From positions 1-24,332 of IMG/VR virus record IMGVR_UViG_3300020421_000136: a DNA stretch of 24,332 nt; one strand, written 5' to 3'. Below, one piece after another: positions 1 through 8,371 of this stretch. Below the pieces are notes generated by a model. It searched no databases. It saw only the letters and a program-made list of their open reading frames with translations, and was not told where the DNA came from. The stretch is from a virus. Both the position numbers and the translations under genes were made by a program. Each line of letters starts with the position of its first letter. Positions within the stretch are counted from its first letter, which is position 1.

Positions 1-407
1 TCGCTGAGAGTAGGAGTATCACTAAAGGCCCTTACGTACTGAACTACCTTAGTTAAAGACTCAGAAATACCAACTGTGTCTGATTTACCACTAGCAAAAG
101 CAAGTGCTGTTTCTTCTGCTATAGAAACAGTTTCTGTTTTAGTAGTTACAAAAGTTAAAGCTGGCGCGTCTGCTAAGCTAACAGTTTCTGCGTTCGGTGA
201 GTTATATTGTGCTGTAAAGTACTTGTTTAAGGTATCAGCATCTACACTTAGTTCTGCGGCTACAAGTTGTTGAAAAGCTACGACCTGTTTAAGATCTATA
301 GAAGCTACAGTAGCTTTTAGGTGTTGGAATAAATTTACAGACTCAGTAGAGTCTGTCTGAATTATCAGCCGTAGCTGTTGGTAGTCTACGGTAAACTTGA
401 ATGCCAT
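1..407 (-). CDS. Repeat-bearing tail-fibre-like protein, partial (C-terminus off left edge)
   Basis: Reading leftwards from an ATG at 407, 135 codons stay open to the window edge, so only the N-terminal part is here. The protein starts MAFKFTVDYQQLRL. From about residue 77 it shows three short degenerate repeats, ETVSLADAPALTF, ETVSIAEETALAF and DTVGISESLTKVV, about 18 residues apart. Such short beta-type repeats occur in phage fibre and appendage proteins, but this is a pattern-based inference. The start codon overlaps the stop of the upstream gene by one base (TAATG), which suggests translational coupling and a shared operon with the virion genes. Position after the ejection and BppU-like proteins fits a tail or adhesion role. 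I do not recognise a named family. Confidence 0.7.
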   Translation of the reverse strand, partial: MAFKFTVDYQQLRLIIQTDSTESVNLFQHLKATVASIDLKQVVAFQQLVAAELSVDADTLNKYFTAQYNSPNAETVSLADAPALTFVTTKTETVSIAEETALAFASGKSDTVGISESLTKVVQYVRAFSDTPTLS

Positions 408-781
408 TAATCAAAGTCGTCACGGACTTTAAACTTAACTAGGTCTTGTACAGTCTGAATATTGCCATCTGATTTAGTAAACTCTAGTTCTCCTTCAAAC
501 GTGCCTGCCGTTGTCCAAGTCCCTGATGGGAATATTAACGTACACGTACCAGAAGAAGGAGCAGATATAGTAGCAGTTATTGTTTTTAAGACTGTAGTAG
601 AGCCTACTTCTCTAATTCTTAATTTGACAGCCCCACCTGTTAAATTTATAGGGGCCCATGTTGAACTATCTTCTACATCTAACGTAGCTCCAGAAGCTGC
701 GGTATTACTGTCTTTTAAGTTAAAAGTAAGTTCTGGTAGAGTGTCTCCAACTACTAACTTTATTGTATCTGAATATGCCAT
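407..781 (-). CDS. BppU N-terminal-like (Ig-like) phage tail/baseplate protein
   Basis: The 124-residue protein opens with a beta-rich pattern (IKLVVGDTLPELTFNLKDSN, residues 7-26). Alternating hydrophobic strands follow, with a later GTWTTAGTFEGELEFTKSDG segment (about residues 87-106). This resembles the N-terminal Ig-like domain of BppU-type upper baseplate and neck proteins, which act as attachment platforms for receptor-binding parts. The resemblance is from memory of the family. No signal peptide or membrane segment is visible. It lies eight bases after the giant-protein gene, and its stop overlaps the start of the next fibre-like gene, so it probably belongs to the same late operon and serves the tail tip or fibre attachment. 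The match to BppU is moderate; it could be another small Ig-like virion decoration. Confidence 0.72.
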   Translation of the reverse strand: MAYSDTIKLVVGDTLPELTFNLKDSNTAASGATLDVEDSSTWAPINLTGGAVKLRIREVGSTTVLKTITATISAPSSGTCTLIFPSGTWTTAGTFEGELEFTKSDGNIQTVQDLVKFKVRDDFD

Positions 782-789
782 AATTAATT

Positions 790-3700
790 TTACCTTCCTA
801 ATGCTCTAGTGTCGAGTTGACTATATACTGGTATAAAATCCGAGGGTCTCCAATCTAAAGTTACTCCGTCCCAGACTCTTTCTGCTGTAGGCCCTAGTGG
901 CGGTACCCAAAAAGGATTTCCGTATCTGTGACTTTCTAAAAATACAGGCAAAGCTAAACTTGCTGGGCCTAGCATACCACTTCTGTCTATTATTTCGGTC
1001 ATGTATTGGCCAGTGCTCATGTCATCTGTTTTAAAGTAATTTACTCCTGGGTCATCTGGACTTACTCCAGGTAACACCCAAGCTAAAAATGCTTTAAAAG
1101 CTTCTCGTATTTCTAAACCTAACATAGTTATAGGTAACAACATACCTGCCATTAATAAAATAGGCATAACGCCAGCTCCTGCTCCGTTATTTACAAATCC
1201 TCTATGCGATTCTTTTAGTGTTGGAAATACAATGGTTTTGCCATAAGCATAGAAGAATGACTTAAGTTGCCAGACAAGAGCATACCTGGGGTCGTTTGCA
1301 TACTGAGGTCTTTGTGCTGGGTTAGGTCTGACGATAGATTCATCAACAAATTGCGCTAAAGACTCATTTACTTTTTCTCTTGTAGCTTTATCCGCTTTGC
1401 CTTTTTCCCAAGCTAAGACTTCTTCGGCTGTTACATTTAACTCTTTTAAATAAAGTTGAGATGTAGTATCGCCAGCTTGGGCCTTTCGTGCGTGGTTCTG
1501 CAAGAATCTTGTGCCCATGCCCGTAGCAAATACTCTAGTAAACCTAGTATACGCTTCTAATCCAGTAACCCTAAACCAAGCATCAGATACATTTTTAGCT
1601 GATTGGCTCATAAAATCTTGTTCACCAGCTAAAACAAAAAAACTAGACATAGCATCTACGCCTATAACGCCTATCTCTCTAGCTATATCTGCAGCCTCTT
1701 GTGGACTTTTTATCATATCTTTTATGACACCAAACACATCGCTTACTTTTGCTGTTCCTCTAGCTCTTAAAACTGGACCCGCTGTGTCTTGCAAAGAAGC
1801 TATTACAGTAAGACCGAGTAAAGTAACTATATTTAAAGTCAGGCCTATATCATTTGCTTTCTTAAGTAACCCGCTTTGGATCGGTTTAATCTTACCAAAC
1901 ATAGAGTCAATCATGTCTCTAGCTTCTTCTTGTTGGGCTGGAGTTAGTTTACTTAGTAGCCTATCAAGTTCTTGAGTACCGCCGGATTGTTCAAACTCAT
2001 ATCTAAGAGCTAATTTATCAAAATATTTTTTTAAACTTATTTCTGGAGCATCAGCAAGACCTAAGTCCATAAGGGCTTTGTTAGGCACATTTTTATAGAG
2101 TTCTTTCCTAGCTTGCAAAGTTCCTATCTCTATTTCATCTTTAGCAGTAAACTCAATATCACCATTGTTTTTGTTTATTAAAGACTGAACTGCGTCTTGT
2201 ATTTGCGAGTCTGTTGCTTTCGGGTTATATCCTTTTAATAATTTTTTAAGTTGTGCTTGTTTAGCTGGATCAGATGCAATCTCAGCCACTGCAATAACAC
2301 GAGGAAAATAGTTCTTTCGTTCTGCTACGCCCATGCTTTCTAGACCTAACTCAAAATATAACGCTTGTAAATATTCTCTAACTTTTACCGCTTGCGGATT
2401 TGTAAGGTCTTTTGTATCTATCTCATCATTTGCTGCTTCATTCAGTATAGCTTTTTGTTCTTCATTAAAAGTAGAATAAAACCAACCGTCTTCTACTCCC
2501 AATATCTTGGCTACATCATTTAACATAGAATTAGCTCTTCGAGTTTTTAAAGTTATTATTCCAGCTCTGCCTGCCTTAGAAGTAGTTCTAGGATCTAAGT
2601 TAAAGAAATCTGCAATAGCAACCCCTGCTGGACCCATTTGTCTAAACCTAGTATCAGTAGTGATTAAAAGATTTCGTAACCAAGTAGGTAAGTTTTTGGT
2701 AGTTAAAAGTTTCCCAGCATTGTCTAGCACTTTTCTTATCTGTTTATCAGTATACGTTTGTGGGCCTAAGAGGCTTTCTATTTGTGTTTCTATTTTTGCC
2801 TTTACCTCATAGGGCACCTGTTCTAAGGTGGGGTTTTGTATAGAATCTTTTATTTGATCTGCATAGTCTTGGAAAGTGTCATTAACCTCTAGTCTCTTTC
2901 GTTGTGCTGGACCTAATGCATTAAATAGTTTTTGTTGAGAGTTTGCTAGTCGTTTAAACCAGGATTTAGCAGGCCCTTGGATATTACTATAAGTGGTGCC
3001 ATCAACATTTAAACCTAACTTTTCTCTTATAGATAGAGAGTATTGGTCTGCTACAAAATTATAAAACCCTTTCTTAGGATCTGAATAGTTAGCAGGGACA
3101 GTATCACCTTTTTTAATTTCTTCAAACGCTTTTAGAAGGGCTTTTCTAGTAGCAGGGACTTTTAAACTTTTTTCTAATTCTTGAAAAACAAAAGAATTGC
3201 CTAGTTCTTTTAAGTAAGCAGCATAATAGGCTCCTTCATTTACTTTAGCATTAGTCTTCATGAGAATTACATCAAAATGTCTATACTGAAGGGTCATAGC
3301 TAAAGCGTTTTCGTTATCTAAAAGTTCTTGTCTTCTTTGTTCAAAGTCTTTCATATCCAAAGTTTCTTTGATTGAATTTGGTAGTTGTGAATCCTTTAAA
3401 TTCGTCTCAGCAGATAATACTTTTAAATTTGTTGAAAGGCCAAGTTGTCTAGCTGCGGTAGTTAAACCTTTTAATATTTGTTGTCTAAAAGGTAACTTAG
3501 CTCTTTGAGAAGTATCAGATGGAGATAAAGAAGAAGACAGAGCACGTCTTCTTTTTAAACCGGTTTCTTGTAACAAAAACAAAGTTCCAGGAATGTACTT
3601 ACGATTATCTTTAAAACTAGGTTTTACGTTAGGGGTTCTAGATAGTTCATAATACTTATTTCTGCCTCTGTACTCTTTGCCTTCTTGTTCTTGGTAACTT

Positions 3701-6700
3701 TCAAATAAATTCCTATCTTGGATATCCATTTTTACAGCACTATTATCTGCAGGAGCTCCCATTGTTGGGTCATCAGTATTAAACAATCCAGTATCTTCTA
3801 TCCAAGAACTTTCTTTTTCCGAAGCAATGGCTGCTATATCATCAATATAAGTTTCTATTGGTACTTCTCTATTAATACTGCCCCCAGCTCCTCTAAAAGC
3901 TAAATTGGGCCTATTAGCAGGTATATTTACTTGTTGTTGTCTTATCTCTACTTCACCTGTAGGGCTACCAAACGCTACATCTCTTGTGACAGGCTGTCCT
4001 AGTGGAGCGGATATTTCTTGCAATTTTCCTGGCTCGTTTCTTATATCTTGAGATTCTATTGCTGCTATAACACTGGCAATAGGTTTTAAAAAATTTAATA
4101 AGACTTTGTCTTGGGTTTGCAAAGTTTCAGCGTAGAGTCTAGCGGCTTCTGCTTCTGAACCACCTTCCATTTTTGGGTCTTTTTTGTCACGCGAAACAAA
4201 AAATGGGCCTTTTAAAGTATTTATATACTTGCCTTCGCCTTCAAAAGGCATAGGCCAAGATATACTTATAAAATCTTCTACGTTTTCTTTTAACTCTACT
4301 AGTTGGTCTAAACTCATTTCAGCCATAGTGTTTTGTTCAAAGTCTTTTAAAAAAGGCGCAACTAAAGCTCTATTGAATGTAATTTGTTCTTGGCGAGCTT
4401 GGGCGTCTTGTAGCTTGCTATCTAGTTGAGGGAAGTTTAGGAAAGGTGTATTAAGCAAAGCAAAATCATCTTTACTAAACATGTCAAAACTTAACTCAGT
4501 TAACGCAAATCTATTCTTTAATTCAGCAAGTTGAGCAGATAGCTTTTCGGGATCTTTAGTCTCTAAAACTACTTTTAGAACTTGGGCTCCAGCGGGGCTA
4601 GTTATAATGTTATCTAATAAAACATTTACGGACACGGTCTCTTGCGGGGGGCCCACCGTTGGACCGCGTCTTTCTCCCGGGCCTGCTTTTCTTTTAATTT
4701 TACTTGTAATCGTAACAGGAGCGGCTGTCCCTCTAACCGTATCTGGATAGTACTCTAAAGCAAAACCTTGTTCTTCCATCAAAACAACCGCATCTAACAA
4801 AGCTGCTACCCTTTGAGCTTCTGAAGTTTTTAACTCATCTTGATCTCGTCTACGGGTTCTTTTAGTAATACTGGTTATACCTTCTAACAAAACAGCTATA
4901 TCAACCCTGCCTCCTGGAACGCCTTCGGAAAGCCCTGCCTCTAAGTCTTTAGCTGTAAAATAAATTGGAGACTTATAACCTTTTCCTTTTACTCTAGCTT
5001 TTGCCTGTTCTACCCTAGTAATTAAATCTTGTTTTATATTCCTTACTTCATTGGGATTTCTACCAGTTGCTTGTATAAATTGTTTTTCTTCGGGTTGCAT
5101 CCTAACTAAAACATACTTACGGTCGTTAAATGCTTTCATATCAGCAATATACTTTTTATCTACTTTTTTAGCCTTGTAAGTTCGTGCGTCTGGTTTAGTT
5201 TTTGTTGATGCTTGGAACACTTCACCCTTTTTAGAAGCTGTTTTTAGGGCAGGCAAGTCTTGGGTATCTACTATTCGCATGTAACCTATACCCTCGGTAC
5301 GAACTGCTTCATCTTTTGATTTAAGTTCAAAGGCTTGTAATAAATCTCTAGAATAATACTGCTTATTATTTTCAAACTCTTGTCTTAGACTTGGGTGTAT
5401 ATATTGCCTAACGCCTGCAATATTTGATGCAGTTGCTTTCGGGTCTCCGACTTTAGTACTCTTAAGAGCTACTTCATTCATTCTGTTTTCGTAATCAGGA
5501 GTAGACTCTTTAGCTTTTTGTGGGAACTTAGCGTGGGCTGATTCATGTGCAATAATAAACTTTCTCCACTCAGGTAGAGTAGTAAATAAGTTTCTAGGTA
5601 AAGCATTAACACCCTTTACTTTTGGTTTAGTCCAAGCTTTTTCGTCAAACGTACGTTTTAATTCTGATTCATCTAAATAAATAACATTGTCTTTTCTATT
5701 ATAAGCAGCCCACCCACCCTTAGTTTTATCTCCTTTGTTTTTAGAATCTCTAAGTTCTATAGGGACATCAGGTAAAGTAATTGTGCCTTGTATTGACCAA
5801 GGTTCTTTTGTTTTTATATTTATGTAAGGGTTTTCTACCGTGCCTGACCCTCCTCTTTTAGTAATTAAAGGCGACTCTGACCCTATGTCTACTTTCGTGC
5901 TGCTTACGTCCTCCTGATTTTCAACCTGTACGTTTGTTCTTTTTAATATTTCAGTTACACCTACTAATGGGATATTTCTAACATCTGCTCCTTCTTCCGC
6001 CATTCTAGACATCGAGCTAGTTATGGGGTCACGGGTCTCTACCCCACTGCCTAACTCTGCTATCTCATCTAATAAAAGACCCATTTCTTCTAATGGTTTT
6101 TCTTTTACCCTTGTTAAATACCTAGCATCTTCATTAGTAAGAGCAGATCCTATAGTCGTGCCTGCATTAGTTATAGCGTTGTAGATCCTGGCAAGCCTTT
6201 GTTTAATTTGCGGAGCAGCTTTTGATATGACAGAGGTTATATCTTTAACAGTTTGAGCCCCCTTAGTAGCTGCAGACGTTAGATTTACAAAGAAAGCAAG
6301 GTCTGAAAAATTAATAGGAAGTTTATAAACATCTTGTATATAGGTGGTGTACCCCGATTCTTCCTGTTTAGATACTCGGCCTTTTCTTATATCTTGAGCT
6401 GTTGCAGAAACAGATGTATCTACATTACCAACTCCTTCTTCGCCCGTGTCATCCTCAGAGGTATTCATCTCTGATTGATCATCCATCTCTTGGAATAGGT
6501 CACGAACACTAGTAAATGGTGTAGTTGCAGTGCTATCTAAACCTTCAGTTCTATAATCTGCGTGCTCTTTGAGGGTTTGAGTTATTATTTCATACCTAGC
6601 AGGGTCTGCGTTCCCAAGTATTTCTTGCATTTTATTTTTTGCTTTTTCAAAATCATTTTGATATGTACTAGAGGCAGATTGGTAGTGCACTAATTCGTTA

Positions 6701-8370
6701 GCTTGTTTATCAAAAATCCCAACTACTATGTCGTCACCTGTCTTTCTAGTCCTGCTATATCCTAAACCGTTTTCTGCTAGCCATGCATCTTGCACTTCTG
6801 TGTTAAAAGGGTACAAAGTAACAAGGTTTTGGAACTCTCTTGCTTTTCTTTCGTTGGTTGTAAAGTAGGCTCCCTGTGGGCTAGCTACTCGTATTGCGTT
6901 AGGCAATACATTTTCTAGTTCAGAAAAATTTACATCCTTTGAGCTATCAATATCTATAAAATTACTATCTTTATTGGACTGGGGATTAGCCGTAAACTCA
7001 AATTGTGCTTTTAAAGCAGTTTGTCTTTCACGCATGATCCTACCAAGCTCGTTCTCTTTATACCGTTTTAAGAACATTTTTTGAGCATCGCCTTCTGCTA
7101 GGCTGTAGTTTGTAAGTTCTCGTGCTTTATTTAAAACGCCAGTACCAGCACCCAAAGCAGAACCAACACCTAAACCACCAAAGAAACCTGCAAATATAGC
7201 ATTTAACCTGTCTAGCTTTGCATTAGCCTTCGTGTAATCGTCATCTATCCTAAATTTCTGTTGCACGGATAGTTCTTCTTGCAAGCCCTCTGCTACTCCT
7301 TCTGAGATAGAAGTAACCGCCATAGCTTTAGTTAAATCTCCAAAAAACGTAGAGCTGGGAGCGAGGTTAGGTTGTAGGGGGCTGTCACCCGTACGTACTT
7401 TAAGCTTACCGCCTCGTTTGAGTTGTCTAGCAATAACTGCTGCAGTTGCAGCTTCTGAACCAAGCCCGATGGCACCAAACACTTGCCCCTGGCCAATCGC
7501 AGCAATTGCATCTTGCGGTGACTTCATACCTTGATCTGCGTAATCACTAAATGCTATACCTGTACCCATACGTTGTTCTTGACTATATGCTCCTGCAAGT
7601 GCGCCTTGGGTAAACCTACGTCCTAGTTTTTGACTACGCAGTTGTCCATAGATATCTGCTAGATCTTGTTGTGCTTTTTTGTCGGTTGGTAATTTAGGAA
7701 AAGGTAAGGGCCTGCCTTGTTTTTCTGCTAAAACATTTTTGTATTGTTTATTTAAGAGGTCTTCTGCATCTTCTTTTAATATATTGGGTTTTCTATTTCT
7801 TAAAGCACTAGGCACAGTTTTTAAAGCTTGTTTTCGTGTTATGGCTGCTCCCGCCCCTGCTAACAAAGCCGGAGTTGCAGTACCACCCGTTAAGATTGTG
7901 CCCCCCGCTACAGCAGCCCCAACGACTGCAGCCTCAGCAAGACTGGCTGCTAAAGAAGGCACGAACTGCCCAGTAGCCGAAGCTACTTGATTAAAAAAAC
8001 CTCCTGCAGTGGGTTCGTCTAGGAACTCTCCAAAACTTTCCATACCCGCTAAAGGTATGCCCGCTTCAGTCTCTAGTCGATTTGCTTCTCGCAATATGTT
8101 TTCAGCGTCTTCAGTGTTGCCACGCAGAGTAGCAATAGCAGCTCTAAAGTTCCTATTTTGTGCGGATATGTTAGCTGCACCAGAAACTGCGCCTGCACGA
8201 AGTGCTTGTATAGGCCCTTCGATGGGCTCTACCCTGTCGGGAGCGCCTGAGTAAGTAGGTAGGGTGGGGTCGGCTTGGAGTTGTCTGTTTTCTAAATTTC
8301 TATCAGAAGTTTTGGGGGCTAAAGAACCAGCTTTAATTCTTTGTATAATATCTTGTTCGTTAACAGCCAC
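790..8370 (-). CDS. Giant 2,526-residue probable ejection/internal virion protein with HExxH motif
   Basis: This single frame fills nearly a third of the window. Near the N-terminus are Gly/Ala-rich hydrophobic stretches (about residues 140-175, and FFGGLGVGSALGAGTG near 395). The middle carries a zinc-peptidase signature, HESAH at 942-946 within WRKFIIAHESAHAKF, followed by NEVAL with Glu966 as a possible third metal ligand. Two hydrophobic segments lie near 2175-2195 and 2400-2420 (VMPILLMAGMLLPITMLGL). I see no single-subunit RNA polymerase motifs. Length, position after the internal virion genes and membrane-active stretches fit a large polyvalent protein ejected with the DNA, in which the protease may open the cell envelope; this is inference. 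The start is GTG, chosen because AGAGG lies six bases upstream. It directly follows the stop of the previous gene. Confidence 0.85.
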   Translation of the reverse strand: MAVNEQDIIQRIKAGSLAPKTSDRNLENRQLQADPTLPTYSGAPDRVEPIEGPIQALRAGAVSGAANISAQNRNFRAAIATLRGNTEDAENILREANRLETEAGIPLAGMESFGEFLDEPTAGGFFNQVASATGQFVPSLAASLAEAAVVGAAVAGGTILTGGTATPALLAGAGAAITRKQALKTVPSALRNRKPNILKEDAEDLLNKQYKNVLAEKQGRPLPFPKLPTDKKAQQDLADIYGQLRSQKLGRRFTQGALAGAYSQEQRMGTGIAFSDYADQGMKSPQDAIAAIGQGQVFGAIGLGSEAATAAVIARQLKRGGKLKVRTGDSPLQPNLAPSSTFFGDLTKAMAVTSISEGVAEGLQEELSVQQKFRIDDDYTKANAKLDRLNAIFAGFFGGLGVGSALGAGTGVLNKARELTNYSLAEGDAQKMFLKRYKENELGRIMRERQTALKAQFEFTANPQSNKDSNFIDIDSSKDVNFSELENVLPNAIRVASPQGAYFTTNERKAREFQNLVTLYPFNTEVQDAWLAENGLGYSRTRKTGDDIVVGIFDKQANELVHYQSASSTYQNDFEKAKNKMQEILGNADPARYEIITQTLKEHADYRTEGLDSTATTPFTSVRDLFQEMDDQSEMNTSEDDTGEEGVGNVDTSVSATAQDIRKGRVSKQEESGYTTYIQDVYKLPINFSDLAFFVNLTSAATKGAQTVKDITSVISKAAPQIKQRLARIYNAITNAGTTIGSALTNEDARYLTRVKEKPLEEMGLLLDEIAELGSGVETRDPITSSMSRMAEEGADVRNIPLVGVTEILKRTNVQVENQEDVSSTKVDIGSESPLITKRGGSGTVENPYINIKTKEPWSIQGTITLPDVPIELRDSKNKGDKTKGGWAAYNRKDNVIYLDESELKRTFDEKAWTKPKVKGVNALPRNLFTTLPEWRKFIIAHESAHAKFPQKAKESTPDYENRMNEVALKSTKVGDPKATASNIAGVRQYIHPSLRQEFENNKQYYSRDLLQAFELKSKDEAVRTEGIGYMRIVDTQDLPALKTASKKGEVFQASTKTKPDARTYKAKKVDKKYIADMKAFNDRKYVLVRMQPEEKQFIQATGRNPNEVRNIKQDLITRVEQAKARVKGKGYKSPIYFTAKDLEAGLSEGVPGGRVDIAVLLEGITSITKRTRRRDQDELKTSEAQRVAALLDAVVLMEEQGFALEYYPDTVRGTAAPVTITSKIKRKAGPGERRGPTVGPPQETVSVNVLLDNIITSPAGAQVLKVVLETKDPEKLSAQLAELKNRFALTELSFDMFSKDDFALLNTPFLNFPQLDSKLQDAQARQEQITFNRALVAPFLKDFEQNTMAEMSLDQLVELKENVEDFISISWPMPFEGEGKYINTLKGPFFVSRDKKDPKMEGGSEAEAARLYAETLQTQDKVLLNFLKPIASVIAAIESQDIRNEPGKLQEISAPLGQPVTRDVAFGSPTGEVEIRQQQVNIPANRPNLAFRGAGGSINREVPIETYIDDIAAIASEKESSWIEDTGLFNTDDPTMGAPADNSAVKMDIQDRNLFESYQEQEGKEYRGRNKYYELSRTPNVKPSFKDNRKYIPGTLFLLQETGLKRRRALSSSLSPSDTSQRAKLPFRQQILKGLTTAARQLGLSTNLKVLSAETNLKDSQLPNSIKETLDMKDFEQRRQELLDNENALAMTLQYRHFDVILMKTNAKVNEGAYYAAYLKELGNSFVFQELEKSLKVPATRKALLKAFEEIKKGDTVPANYSDPKKGFYNFVADQYSLSIREKLGLNVDGTTYSNIQGPAKSWFKRLANSQQKLFNALGPAQRKRLEVNDTFQDYADQIKDSIQNPTLEQVPYEVKAKIETQIESLLGPQTYTDKQIRKVLDNAGKLLTTKNLPTWLRNLLITTDTRFRQMGPAGVAIADFFNLDPRTTSKAGRAGIITLKTRRANSMLNDVAKILGVEDGWFYSTFNEEQKAILNEAANDEIDTKDLTNPQAVKVREYLQALYFELGLESMGVAERKNYFPRVIAVAEIASDPAKQAQLKKLLKGYNPKATDSQIQDAVQSLINKNNGDIEFTAKDEIEIGTLQARKELYKNVPNKALMDLGLADAPEISLKKYFDKLALRYEFEQSGGTQELDRLLSKLTPAQQEEARDMIDSMFGKIKPIQSGLLKKANDIGLTLNIVTLLGLTVIASLQDTAGPVLRARGTAKVSDVFGVIKDMIKSPQEAADIAREIGVIGVDAMSSFFVLAGEQDFMSQSAKNVSDAWFRVTGLEAYTRFTRVFATGMGTRFLQNHARKAQAGDTTSQLYLKELNVTAEEVLAWEKGKADKATREKVNESLAQFVDESIVRPNPAQRPQYANDPRYALVWQLKSFFYAYGKTIVFPTLKESHRGFVNNGAGAGVMPILLMAGMLLPITMLGLEIREAFKAFLAWVLPGVSPDDPGVNYFKTDDMSTGQYMTEIIDRSGMLGPASLALPVFLESHRYGNPFWVPPLGPTAERVWDGVTLDWRPSDFIPVYSQLDTRALGR

Positions 8371-8371
8371 A

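Noticed and set aside
462-809. Plus-strand frame opposite the BppU-like gene, and many similar frames opposite 790-21400
   Set aside because: They lie antisense to long genes with good family matches, lack ribosome sites and show no recognisable motifs; they are shadows.
790-8370. N4-like virion RNA polymerase in the giant protein
   Set aside because: No single-subunit polymerase motifs (finger Arg/Lys-Tyr-Gly helix or His-Asp palm motif in context) could be seen; length and position alone are not enough.
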